From CAVVYA01 sp963752345 (lineage in GTDB: Bacteria; Pseudomonadota; Alphaproteobacteria; SMXQ01), in NCBI GenBank assembly GCA_963752345.1, contig CAVVYA010000001.1, positions 1 through 43,752 on the forward strand: a stretch of 43,752 nucleotides of DNA, in the 5' to 3' direction. Below the pieces are notes generated by a model. That model saw only the letters and a list, made by a program, of their open reading frames with translations. It made no database searches and was not told the origin of the DNA. Positions 1 to 8,213 of the stretch are shown one piece after another (the first letter of the stretch is position 1; every line of letters begins with the position of its first letter). Position numbers and translations under genes: made by a program.

Positions 1-169
1 GCCGTCTTGCCGGTTCGTGAGCAGAAAATGTCCGCAAAAAAACACATGCCGGACAGCGATTCGTGACGTAAGTCTGTCCTGGCCGCGTGTCCGCGCGGCA
101 CATCACCCAGCGTATCACTTTGCCCATTCCGCCGACGTAAAGCGGCGCACCGATCCGGGGGACCTCTCG

Positions 170-1357
170 ATGAGTCTGCCATTCTCCAGCATCCGGCCGA
201 GCGAACTCAGTGCTCAACAGGAGGCTGGCCGGCTTGCCGCCCTGCGGCGCTACGACATCCTCGACACGCCACCCGACGGATCGTTCGACCGCATCACGGC
301 CATCGCCGCCGACCTGCTCGACGTGCCGATCGCCATCGTCAGCCTGGTCGACCACGAACGCATCTGGTTCAAATCGCACCATGGGCTCGACGTGCAGCAG
401 ATCGACCGCGGCCCGGGCCTGTGCGCCTCGGCCATCTTGCAAGACGAGCCTTGGGTCTTGACCGACGCCAAGACCGACGCGCGCTCCTTGACCAATCCGC
501 TGGTCGCCGGCGAATTCGGCTTGCGCTTCTACGTCGGCGTGCCACTGCGGACCCGCGACGGGTTCAATCTCGGCACGCTCTGCGTCATCGACAAGCAGCC
601 GCGCACGGTGACCGAACAGCAAATCGAGCGGCTGAAGAATCTCGCCGCCATGGTCATGGATCAGATGGAGCTGCGGCTCTCGGCGCGCAACGCGATCGAC
701 GAGCTGTCGAAGGTGGTTGCGGAGAAGGACGCCGCCCTGCGTTGCGCCGAGATGATGGCCAAGGAAATCGACCATCGGGTGATGAACAGCCTGCAGCTCA
801 TTTCCGGGCTGTTGCGCCTGCAAAGCCGTGAGCTCGGCAAGACGGACGCCGGCCACGAGCTCGAGATCGCCGCTCAGCGCGTCATCACCATCGCCAAGAT
901 CCACCAGCATATCTATCTCGGCGACGGCATCGAATACGGCGAGTGTAAAAGCTATCTGGAACGGCTGTGCGACGATCTGTCCGCCATGTTGCGCTCGGTG
1001 AAGCGCGAGGGCATCGCCGTCTCGGCGGTCGAGGCGCGCGTGCCGACGGCGCAGATCGTGGGCATCGGGCTGATCGTCAACGAGCTGGTGATCAACTCGC
1101 TCAAGCACGGGAAAGGCCGGGTCACCGTGTCCTTCGAGGGGTCCGAAAACGAAGGCTACGCGCTGTCCGTCAGCGACGAAGGCAAGGGCGTGCCGGAGGG
1201 TTTCGATCCCGCCGAGGCCAAGGGACTCGGCATGAAGGTGGTCGCGGCCCAGGTCCAGCAGCTCGATGGGCGGCTGGTGGTCGGCCAGGCGGAAGGTTCC
1301 GGCGGCGCCAAATTCACCGTCCTGTTCGGCGATCCCCAACGCCGCAACCTGAACTGA
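170..1357 (+). CDS. GAF-domain sensor histidine kinase, HisKA_2 type
   Basis: Predicted soluble sensor kinase of 395 residues. A GAF domain spans about residues 25–170, followed by a short helical linker. The HisKA_2-type H-box (EIDHRVMNSLQ) places the phospho-accepting His near residue 202. A HATPase domain follows (N-box NELVINSLKHG, then DEGKGVP and GLGMKVV). The ATG at 170 is chosen because a GGGGGA stretch lies just upstream and the sequence before it does not resemble protein; the frame stays open to 17. There is no membrane segment, so it should sense a cytoplasmic or diffusible signal. Family knowledge: HisKA_2/HWE kinases often act in general stress or light signalling. No response regulator is adjacent, so the partner is unknown. 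Confidence 0.9.
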   Translation: MSLPFSSIRPSELSAQQEAGRLAALRRYDILDTPPDGSFDRITAIAADLLDVPIAIVSLVDHERIWFKSHHGLDVQQIDRGPGLCASAILQDEPWVLTDAKTDARSLTNPLVAGEFGLRFYVGVPLRTRDGFNLGTLCVIDKQPRTVTEQQIERLKNLAAMVMDQMELRLSARNAIDELSKVVAEKDAALRCAEMMAKEIDHRVMNSLQLISGLLRLQSRELGKTDAGHELEIAAQRVITIAKIHQHIYLGDGIEYGECKSYLERLCDDLSAMLRSVKREGIAVSAVEARVPTAQIVGIGLIVNELVINSLKHGKGRVTVSFEGSENEGYALSVSDEGKGVPEGFDPAEAKGLGMKVVAAQVQQLDGRLVVGQAEGSGGAKFTVLFGDPQRRNLN

Positions 1358-1535
1358 GCGGGCGGCTCGGGGAATCCATCGGTCAGGTCCAAGGCCCATC
1401 GAACGCGGCGCCGGCGACGTTGACGCGCGTCAATTCCGGGTAGCGATCTATTTACGCTTATGCGATAGAATATTCGCCAAGGCGCCCGAATGACGCCGAG
1501 TGATCAGTTGAGTAGCGACGTAGACGGGGATCGTC

Positions 1536-1871
1536 ATGCAGAAGGATTTGCTTGGGCCGGAGCTCAATCCGGCCATGGTGAAGGCTATCGCCAAGGTGGC
1601 CGAGGAATATCTCGGCGCCGAGCACGCCGTGACCAAGGCGTTCGGCGCCGTGCTCATCTCGTCGGACCACCAGAAGATGTTCGAGATGGCGCGCGCGCTG
1701 TTCGGCGCCTTGCCGGCCGGCCAGCAGAATATGATCTGGCTCACAGCCAAAAGCCGCCTGGCGAGCGTCAGGACGAGCAGCATTCCTGTGAACAAGAGCC
1801 GCGCTCTGGCGAAGCTGAGCGACACCCCGTACAGCGCCGCCGACCTGTCGCCCAACCGGGTGCTGCACTAA
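1536..1871 (+). CDS. Hypothetical protein, 111 residues
   Basis: I do not recognise this protein. It has 111 residues, no signal peptide and no membrane segment. The N-terminal two thirds look helical and amphipathic (KAIAKVAEEYLGAEHAV, FEMARALFGALP); the C-terminal third is Ser/Arg/Pro-rich and probably disordered. The start is an ATG with a GGGG stretch about ten bases upstream. It lies 178 bases after the sensor kinase on the same strand and converges on the lepB-like gene with about 30 bases between the stops. Its codon use resembles its neighbours, which favours a real gene, but no function can be given. Confidence 0.55.
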   Translation: MQKDLLGPELNPAMVKAIAKVAEEYLGAEHAVTKAFGAVLISSDHQKMFEMARALFGALPAGQQNMIWLTAKSRLASVRTSSIPVNKSRALAKLSDTPYSAADLSPNRVLH

Positions 1872-1900
1872 GCGGCGACGCAGCGGCCGCCTTCGCCGCG

Positions 1901-2794
1901 CTATTCGACCGCCATGCCGATGCGCGACCGGTCGCGCGACCAATAGATGAAGGCCACCTTGCGGTAGATGTTCTGCGCCGGCACGAAGCCGACCTGAAAC
2001 ATGGCGCGGCTGTCGAGGGAATTGTCGCGGTTGTCGCCGAGTACCCAGTAATGATCCTCCGGCACTCTCTGCTGCTGCACGGTGTCGAATGCGCTGTCCG
2101 GCGCCTGATCGAGAATCAGATAGCCGTTGCCCTCCGGCGTGACCTCCACGAAGGTGCCGCCCGGAATCGATGACGGCGCCGAGGCCGGTTCGACCGCGGT
2201 GCGGTGAAGCGGCACATTGTTGATCACAACCCGGCCCCCGTGCATTCTCACCCGCTCGCCGGGCAATCCCACGATGCGCCTGATGTAGGAGATCTTCGGA
2301 TCTCGCGGCAGGTGCAGAACAACCATGTCGCCGCGCGCCAGATCGTTCGGTGAGACGCTGTAGGCGATCACGCGCTCGCCTTGGTGCAGCGTCGGAAGGT
2401 TGGATTCGGTTTCGATGCTGAAACTTTCGAACGCCCGGTAGTGCTTGAGCCCGGATGACAGAAGCACGACGGCGATCACGAGGCCGGCATAGACGATGAC
2501 GTGGTTGTAGCGCGCGAGCGGGATGGCCTGTAGCCGCCGGGCTTGCAGGAAGGCGTCGGTCGCCACGGCAAGCTGCCAGACCACGGCAAAAGCGAACAAC
2601 ATCGCCATCGCAGAAAATGTCCGGGGCGGCGTAAATGTCACCAGCAGGGCGAAGGCAACCCCCACCGAGAACGTCAGCGCCGCGCGCCGCGGCTGCCGGT
2701 TGTAGAGTTGCCCGAGCCATCCGGTGAACAGCGACAGCAAGGCCGCGAGCCAGGGCCGGCGGAGTTTGGCTGTCGCAGCGGCCGTTTCGTTCAT
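1901..2794 (-). CDS. lepB: LepB-like signal peptidase I (S26) with N-terminal multi-span domain; catalytic Lys position is Arg
   Basis: Membrane protein of 297 residues. About four hydrophobic segments lie in residues 14–115; the first resembles a TM2-type turn (LLSLFTGWLGQLY). An S26 domain follows, with the nucleophile motif ESNLPTL (Ser131), a GDMVVL segment, YIRRIVGLPGE and the box GDNRDNSLDSR. In E. coli LepB the third motif is YIKR, and that Lys is the general base; here it is Arg172 (codon AGG). The Met that usually follows the Ser is Asn. Fold and membership are clear, but activity is uncertain. The ATG at 2794 sits well spaced from AAGGA; a GTG one codon upstream is possible. It may be a paralogue beside a normal LepB elsewhere. 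Confidence 0.85.
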   Translation of the reverse strand: MNETAAATAKLRRPWLAALLSLFTGWLGQLYNRQPRRAALTFSVGVAFALLVTFTPPRTFSAMAMLFAFAVVWQLAVATDAFLQARRLQAIPLARYNHVIVYAGLVIAVVLLSSGLKHYRAFESFSIETESNLPTLHQGERVIAYSVSPNDLARGDMVVLHLPRDPKISYIRRIVGLPGERVRMHGGRVVINNVPLHRTAVEPASAPSSIPGGTFVEVTPEGNGYLILDQAPDSAFDTVQQQRVPEDHYWVLGDNRDNSLDSRAMFQVGFVPAQNIYRKVAFIYWSRDRSRIGMAVE

Positions 2795-2797
2795 CAC

Positions 2798-3203
2798 CCT
2801 TCCTTCGGGTTTTTGGCGTCAGTCCCGATAATCCGCGGCCCCCGTCTCGTCGCGCGCCGGCGTCTTACGGATCGCGCGGAAGAGCACCGCGAGAATCGCG
2901 GTAACCGCGAGGTTCCAGTTGGTATGCCCCAAGCGATCCCCCAACGCGACGTCTAGTTACGGCCCTGTCCCGCGCGCGGCAGCGCGATGGGTTGTCGTTC
3001 TATGGCCGGTTCGGATTGCGCCGGCTCTTCTCGGTGGCGAAGCCGGATTGCTCATGCCCTGCCCTGGCTCTGCTCGATTTCGCTGCGGCCCGTTGTCTCG
3101 AGCCTTTGTCTCGATCCTTTGTCTCTGGCAAGATTTAGCCCAAGTCACGGGCGGCGACAATGTCACTGCAGAACGGCGCCGCCGAGCCAGCGGGCGAGAC
3201 TGC
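2798..3203. other. Gene-poor stretch with a possible 3' gene remnant
   Basis: No convincing complete gene is present. On the minus strand a frame of about 44 codons with no ATG (2952 down to the stop at 2819) reads as a hydrophobic segment (WNLAVTAILAVLF) followed by a charged tail. This would suit the truncated end of a membrane protein, but it is too short to name. Short tandem repeats lie near 3093–3127. No sign of a zinc-transporter ATPase gene was found here, although the znuB-like gene ends at 3204. Confidence 0.4.
3093..3129. repeat. Three imperfect 13-base tandem repeats
   Basis: Three consecutive copies of a unit close to TTTGTCTCGATCC run through an intergenic stretch, each differing at one to four positions. 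The function is unknown; it may be replication slippage in non-coding DNA. Confidence 0.5.
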
Positions 3204-3974
3204 TCACGCCGGCGCCCTGGGCAAAGCCGCGGTGGCGATGAAGGCGAGCAGCAGGGTGACCACGATGACCGGCCCGGTCGGCAGGTCGAACGCCGCCGAG
3301 GCCATGAGTCCGACCACGTAACCGGCGAGTGCCGAAAGATAGCCCGCTGCCAGACGCTGGCGCTCAGGCAGCTTCCGCACGGCGAGCGCCGGCAGGATGA
3401 GCGTGGCGAACACCAGATAGATGCCGACGAGCTGCACCGACTGGGTGACGGCGAGCGCGAACAGCACATAGAATCCGATCTGTCCGGCGCGGCCGTCGAG
3501 CTTGCCGCCGCGCAGCACGGTGAACCACAGGGCGAGCAGCACAGCATAGAGAATGGCGACCGGCAGCAAATCGCCGGGCGTCACCCAGAGGATCTGGCCG
3601 ACCAGCAAGTCCTTGAGGTGTTCGCCGCCGTGCGGATTGTGCGCGAGCAACAGAAGCGCGCCGCTGGCCGCCACCACGAACAACACGCCGATCAGGGCCT
3701 CCTGAACCTCGGGCCAGTGCCGTTCGGTCCAGGTCAGCAGCGCGGCACCGAGCAGTGCAGCCATGGTCGCCGCCGCCTGCACCTGCCAGCTGGATTCCCA
3801 GCCGAGGAAGCCCGCGACGATGACGCCGAGCCCCGCGACCTGGGCGACGGCGAGATCGATGAACACGATGCCGCGGGCCAGCACGCGCTGGCCCAACGGC
3901 ACGTGGGTGGCGATCACCAGGACGCCGGCGAGGAACGCCGTGAACAGGATGCCGAGATCGATGTTAGCGAGCAC
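3204..3974 (-). CDS. znuB: Metal (zinc) ABC transporter permease, ZnuB/ABC-3 family
   Basis: Integral membrane permease of 256 residues with about eight hydrophobic segments and the ABC-3 family pattern: an early GQRVLARGIVFIDLAVAQVAGLG segment (the cytoplasmic coupling region) and a late LVFATLILPALAV helix. Family role: it forms the channel through which zinc or manganese delivered by a periplasmic ZnuA-type protein crosses the inner membrane, powered by a ZnuC ATPase. The likely start is the GTG at 3974, overlapping the end of the znuA gene (stop at 3964–3966) by 11 bases, which implies translational coupling. An ATG at 4019 would overlap much further. No ATPase gene lies in the operon or elsewhere in this window. 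Confidence 0.85.
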   Translation of the reverse strand: MLANIDLGILFTAFLAGVLVIATHVPLGQRVLARGIVFIDLAVAQVAGLGVIVAGFLGWESSWQVQAAATMAALLGAALLTWTERHWPEVQEALIGVLFVVAASGALLLLAHNPHGGEHLKDLLVGQILWVTPGDLLPVAILYAVLLALWFTVLRGGKLDGRAGQIGFYVLFALAVTQSVQLVGIYLVFATLILPALAVRKLPERQRLAAGYLSALAGYVVGLMASAAFDLPTGPVIVVTLLLAFIATAALPRAPA

Positions 3975-4422
3975 CCGCAGCCGCCAGCAACCGGTTGACG
4001 GTGTCGTCGTAAAGTCCAAACAGATCCTTTGCCGCGGGCGTGCCGCCCACGGTGGATGGCAGAACCGCGACCGGCACGCCGGCGCGCTCCTTGAGGAAGT
4101 CGGATGGCCGCGGATCCTCGTAGTTACCCCGGATCACGAGCTTGACGGGCTGCTGCCGGACGGTCTCGACCACCTGGGACAGATAGCCGCTCGACGGCGG
4201 AATGCCGGGTTTGGGCTCCAGGGTCGCGACCTCCTTCAAGCCGAGCCAATCGATCAGATAGGTCCATGTCTTATGCTGAGTCGCCACCGGCGCGCCGCGC
4301 AACGGGGCGGCCTGCTGTTGCCAGCGCTCGGTCGCGGCGGCCAGCCGCTTACTGAAGTCCTGCACACGGGCCCGGTAGGTAGCCGCATTGCCCGGGTCGA
4401 GATCCGCCATGCGCTCGGCTAG

Positions 4423-5271
4423 GTTCTGTACTCATAAGGGGGATTCCCTTGGATAGGGCATCTGTGATTCAACTCTCCGGACGAACGGAGGGCTGGATCA
4501 TGGCTCGCTTTGAACTGACGGATGCGGAGTGGTCGATCATCGCTCCGCTGTTGCCGAACAAGCCGCGGGGCGTGCCGCGTCGGGATGACCGTCGCGTTCT
4601 GAACGGCATATTCTACATCCTGCGCACAGGCTCGCCGTGGCGCGATCTGCCGGAGCGCTATGGCCCCTACACGACGGTTATAACCGGTTCAACCGCTGGG
4701 CCAAGGCGGGGGTATGGCTGCGCATCTTCACGGCGTTGGCCCGGCAATCCCCCGAGTTCAATGCAGCTGATCGACAGCTCGATCATCCGCGCCCACCAGC
4801 ACGCGGCGGGCGGTAAAAAGGGGGCGAGGATCACGCCATCGGCCGTTCTCGTGGAGGACTGAGCACCAAGATCCACGTCGTCGTCGACGATCATGGCCTG
4901 CCGGTGCGCATCCTTCTCACGCGCCGGCCAGGCGTCACGACAAAACCGCCGCGCCGAAGCTGCTGGAAGGCCTCGGGTTGACCGCCACTGTGGTCGCCGA
5001 CCGCGGATATGACGCCCGACGCAATCATCGACCTGATCCGAGGCCGGCGGCGGCGCCGCCCACATCCCGAGCCACAGCCAACGTCTCGTTCATCCGCAGG
5101 GTCCGTCGACCGGGCAATCTATCGCCAGCGCAACCTGGTCGAGCGGCTCTTCAGCAAACTCAAGCACTTCCGACGCATCGCCACCCGCTTCGACAAGCTG
5201 GCGCGCAACTATCTCGCCGCCGTCCTCCTTGCCTCAATCCGACTCTGGCTCCGCGCTTATGAGTTCACGAC
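4423..5271 (+). mobile_element. IS5-family insertion sequence (IS427-like) inside znuA
   Basis: Element of about 849 bases with imperfect terminal inverted repeats. The left end reads GTTCTGTACTCATAAG; the right end read inwards is GTCGTGAACTCATAAG. CTAG flanks both ends (4419–4422 and 5272–5275). Because CTAG is palindromic, the duplication could equally be scored as TA, moving the ends by one base. A single transposase reading direction (+) and an A5G5 slip site suggest the IS427 subgroup. The insertion is clean: deleting it with one CTAG restores the znuA frame exactly. Confidence 0.88.
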
Positions 5272-5275
5272 CTAG
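4500..5275 (+). pseudogene. IS5-family transposase, frame-disrupted
   Basis: The first frame starts at ATG 4500 (GGAGGG upstream) with the family N-terminus (FELTDAEWSIIAPLLP, then LNGIFYILRTGSPWRDLP). It reaches the first DDE region (QLIDSSIIRAHQHAAGGKK) only across additional frame shifts near 4678 and 4760. A run of five A and five G at about 4816–4825 is where IS427-type elements use programmed frameshifting. Downstream, DHAIGRSRGGLSTKIH, ADRGYDA and the C-terminal RQRNLVERLFSKLKHFRRIATR region are present in different frames. The stop TAG lies in the flanking CTAG copy. Beyond the expected slip, several further indels make this copy look inactive, or the sequence erroneous. Confidence 0.8.
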
Positions 5276-5779
5276 AGGCTGGGCCACGGCGGCGATGTTG
5301 CGCGGGGCGGTCTGGATATGTGGATTTCCCGCGGCGTGGACGTCGCCGTCCGCGCGGTCAATTCGCGTCGGAATATCGCGCAATGGCACGTAGCGTGCCG
5401 CCTCGAAGTTGCCGCGCGCGCCGGGCTGGATCTTGCCATTGGCGGCCTGGCGGATGACCTGGGGCAGCCAGCCGACTTCCAGCTCGGCCCCGGTGCAGAC
5501 CATCAGATCGGCGGCGCGTGCCCGAGCGATCAGGCTCGGCCGCGCCTGGATGCGGTGCGGATCCTGGGCCGCCGTGGTGGCGGTATAGATCGTCACCTTG
5601 TCGCCGCCGATCTCCTTCGCCAGGCTTTCCCATTCCGGCTCACAGGCGAAGATATTGAGATCGGCATAGGCCGCCGTGGGCAGGACGGCGGCCGACGTGA
5701 AGGCGAGCGCGGCGCCCAGACCCATGGCGATGAGTTTCGTGTTCATGATGCGTCTCCAAAAAAGAAATGCTGTCAGGCT

Positions 5780-7142
5780 TCAATACTGATGCGCGCCATG
5801 CGGGCCGAAGATGACGGTGTATTGCAGCAGGAGCGTGTCGTTGCTTTCCACATCCGTATCGTCCCGGCTGTATTGCAGGCGGATGCGGCCGAATTCGCTC
5901 GTGTCGTATTCCAAAAGCGCGGTGCCGCGGCGCGGCGTGTGGCCCATATTGTCGAGCGCCGTGCCGGCAAGCGCGACATCGACGTCGTCGGCGTTGACCT
6001 GGTCGTAGCGCAGGCCGGCGCGCCACCTGGGCATGAACTGATAGACCGCCTGTGCATACCAGCCGGTCTGGTAGCCTTCGATCGTGGTGCCGTTGAAATC
6101 GCCGGTCTGGCGCTGCAGGAAGAATTCGCGTCAGGTTGCGTTCGCGTGGGTTGCCGTCGGGCGCCCATTTGTAAACCAGGCTGGCGATGCCGAGGTCGGT
6201 ACGGCCGCTGAACACGTCGGGCGTGTCGCCGGTCTCGCGGTCGCGCGCCGCGGCACGCAAGTAGGACAGACCCGCCTGCCAACTGCTGCTGTCGTCGATG
6301 TCGTCGCCAGCGCGGACGAAGACGGTTTGGGTGCCGACGCCGCCGTGAGCCGGGCCGGCCGCCGGGAAGCCTTCGCCGCGGTACAGCTCGCCGCCGAATT
6401 CGAGGAAGAATGGCGTCGGCGCAAGCCAGCGCAGTTGCACGCCGTCGTCGCCGTATTGTCCGTCGAGCATGGCGAGATAGGGCAGCGGCTGGTCGATGAA
6501 ATCCCAATTATGGGCATGCTTCTCATTCAAGTAGCCGACACCGGAAAAGAACCGACCGGCCTTGGCGGTAAAGCCCCACGGCAGGCTGGTGGTCTGGATG
6601 AAGGCTTCCTCCACCGCAACCTCATCCTCGCTGGTAAAGGCCAGCGTCAATTCGCCACGGAGAACCTGATCGATGTTCGCGCTCAAGCTGACCTCGGATT
6701 CTCCCAGGGAGAATCCGCGGGTGTTGGCTTCCGAGGCCTCGCCGCCGAGCGCGAAGCCGGGAATGCGGCGGTCGCCTGGCGTGTGCGAGAAGGCGCCGAA
6801 GGTACCGTTGAGCGCGCCGCTGATCTGGGGGTTGAAGGCGTTGGGGTTGGGCGCCGACGCTGGACTGGCCGCCGCGGTCGAGGCCACCTTCGGCTGGGCG
6901 GCGACCGCCGCCTTGGTCTGCGCCGCGCTTTCCTTGGCCGCCTGGGCATCGCCCTCGGCCCTCTCGAGCCGCTGTTCGAGCGCGCGGATCTTGCTTTCGT
7001 AATCCCGCTTCATCTGTTCGACCATCTGGCGGATGGCCGCGGTATCCGGATTGCTTTGCGCCCAGGCGATCGAGGATTGATTCGCCAGAACCAGGGCGCC
7101 CGTGGCCGCTGCCACGCTCAGGGTCAGTCTTGCACGCGTCAT
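5780..7142 (-). pseudogene. Coiled-coil porin-like outer membrane protein of the zinc operon; one frameshift
   Basis: The restored product is about 453 residues. It has a signal peptide (SVAAATGALVLANQSSIAWAQ), then a coiled coil (roughly residues 35–85, QMKRDYESKIRALEQRLERA), an Ala/Pro linker, and a long region of alternating strands rich in aromatic and Gly residues (SGALNGTFGAFSH onwards), as in an outer membrane beta-barrel. The end TLLLQYTVIFGPHGAHQY suits a barrel C-terminus. The frame breaks near 6130: NLT continues as EFFLQRQTGDFNG only after dropping one base. Its place between the Zur-type site and znuA suggests an outer membrane channel for zinc. Substrate is inferred from context only. 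The break may be a sequencing error. Confidence 0.75.
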
Positions 7143-7272
7143 GATCTGCACTTTCGTTTGTCCAGCCGCCTTGACGGCGGCGAGCATCGACCGCGCGTGT
7201 GCGTCGAGCGCACGACACGGATCGCTAGGATATGCCTCCCAATGCGGCACCACGGCCGCACGGAAACACAGT

Positions 7273-7674
7273 TCAGGCTGGGACAAACAGGGAGGGCGGC
7301 GCGCGGGAGGAATAGGCGGCCTGAGCGCCGCGCAACGCGAGGCGGTCGTCGGCCGCGACATAGGCGACCGCGAGCGGCGGCGCGAGCGTCAGGCGGCTGG
7401 CCGGCGGCGGCAGTGGGGCCGAGCCGACGCCGGCCAGGTGGCAGATGAAGCAGTGGAGGTCGTGACCGTCGCCGTCGAGCGGCGGTGCCGGCGCGCGGTC
7501 GCCATCGCCGCCGACCACCGGTGCGAAAGCGGCCGTGGCGTTCCCGGCGGTGGCGGCGGCATCGTGATTGTGGACTTGGCTTAAATAGCCCTGCAGGACA
7601 AGCGCAACGACCAGCAGCCCCATCTTGAGGAGCTTCGCGATGTCACGAGTGGCGATCGCGCGCCGTCTACTCAC
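7273..7674 (-). CDS. DUF2946-like small protein, first gene of the zinc operon
   Basis: Protein of 133 residues with an N-terminal hydrophobic segment (MGLLVVALVLQGYLSQV), a His/Asp-containing stretch (DGDGHDLHCFICHLAG, with two Cys and several His) and a C-terminal SRAPP motif. This layout matches my recollection of DUF2946-type proteins found in metal-responsive operons, so metal binding in or across the membrane is a reasonable guess. The start is a GTG at 7674. The Zur-type dyad lies about 65 bases upstream, and the outer membrane protein and znuAB genes follow on the same strand. Family assignment is moderate and the precise function unknown. Confidence 0.6.
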   Translation of the reverse strand: MSRRRAIATRDIAKLLKMGLLVVALVLQGYLSQVHNHDAAATAGNATAAFAPVVGGDGDRAPAPPLDGDGHDLHCFICHLAGVGSAPLPPPASRLTLAPPLAVAYVAADDRLALRGAQAAYSSRAPPSLFVPA

Positions 7675-7736
7675 CTGTCCACCGGTCCCTTCAGCAGCTT
7701 TCGTCCGCTAGCAATACGGGATTTCGCCGGTGCGGT

Positions 7737-7757
7737 AAAGTTACATTATAACATTTA
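7737..7757 (-). promoter_or_regulatory. Zur-type operator candidate
   Basis: An AT-rich imperfect dyad, ATGTTATAATGTAAC on the minus strand, stands out in a GC-rich background. GTTA and TAAC arms with a TAATG centre resemble alphaproteobacterial Zur boxes. It lies about 65 bases before the first gene of the zinc operon. Confidence 0.6.
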
Positions 7758-7798
7758 GTCGCACGTCCAGTGCGGGGGGTACTGCGCTGTGGGGTGAA

Positions 7799-8089
7799 CT
7801 ATTCCTTGGTGTAGCGCTTCACCACGGCCTGGGCGCCCTGCAGCTTGCGCGAATGCTCACGAATGGTTTCGTGGTCCTTGCTGTTGCGGTATTTCTCGAT
7901 CGCCTCGTCGCTCTCCCATTCCGAGTAGGAGATGTATTCGCCCGGCTCCTCGATGCATTTGAGCAGCTCTTCCGACAGGCAGCCAGGCTGCTTGATCATC
8001 AGCGGCGCGCAATTCTGTTTCCAGATGCGCTCGGCCTCGGCGCGGGATTCCGGTTTCACCTTGACGTGAATGAGACGGACGATCGGCAT
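7799..8089 (-). CDS. ABM-domain (antibiotic biosynthesis monooxygenase-like) protein
   Basis: Small cytoplasmic protein of 96 residues with a dimeric alpha/beta-barrel fold typical of ABM/YgiN-like proteins. It starts MPIVRLIHVKVKPESRAEAERIW, has the mid-domain PGCLSEELLKCIEEPGEYISYSEWES and ends in a helix and strand (GAQAVVKRYTKE). An excellent AGGAGG lies seven bases before the ATG at 8089. Family members act as quinol or haem monooxygenases or as binding proteins, so the substrate cannot be told from sequence. It diverges from trmFO and ends near the zinc-operon control region. Confidence 0.8.
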   Translation of the reverse strand: MPIVRLIHVKVKPESRAEAERIWKQNCAPLMIKQPGCLSEELLKCIEEPGEYISYSEWESDEAIEKYRNSKDHETIREHSRKLQGAQAVVKRYTKE

Positions 8090-8213
8090 GGCGGCCTCCT
8101 TTGTTGATACAGGGTCAACAGGGCGAAAGCCGCAATGGTTCCGCTTCCTTCCCTCGGGGTGCGACGAATCAGGCGCGTGGCGCGGAACGCCGGCAAGCTG
8201 GTAGAATATCGCG

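Larger units (their letters stand above)
3964..5746 (-). pseudogene. znuA: Zinc ABC transporter substrate-binding protein (ZnuA-like), interrupted by an IS5-family element
   Basis: The 5' part (5746 to about 5272) encodes a signal peptide (MNTKLIAMGLGAALAFTSAA) and the first half of a ZnuA/TroA-type binding protein; the 3' part (4418 to 3964) encodes the second half. Removing the IS and one copy of the flanking CTAG joins the parts in frame: 930 bases, 309 residues, reading AAVAQPLAERMADLD across the junction. Candidate metal ligands are the His in QDPHR, GNPH and TQHKTW plus an acidic residue in NYEDP. The His-rich loop of classical ZnuA is absent. As it stands the gene is broken, so zinc uptake through this operon should be impaired unless the element excises or a second ZnuA exists. 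Confidence 0.9.

Noticed and set aside
2819..2952. A small membrane protein gene upstream of lepB
   Set aside because: No ATG and no clear ribosome site. It may be the end of a lost gene, so it is only mentioned as a possible remnant.
4423..5271. The IS5-family element as part of a composite transposon with the IS630 copy
   Set aside because: The elements belong to different families, and the genes between them (outer membrane protein, trmFO) look like resident chromosomal genes.
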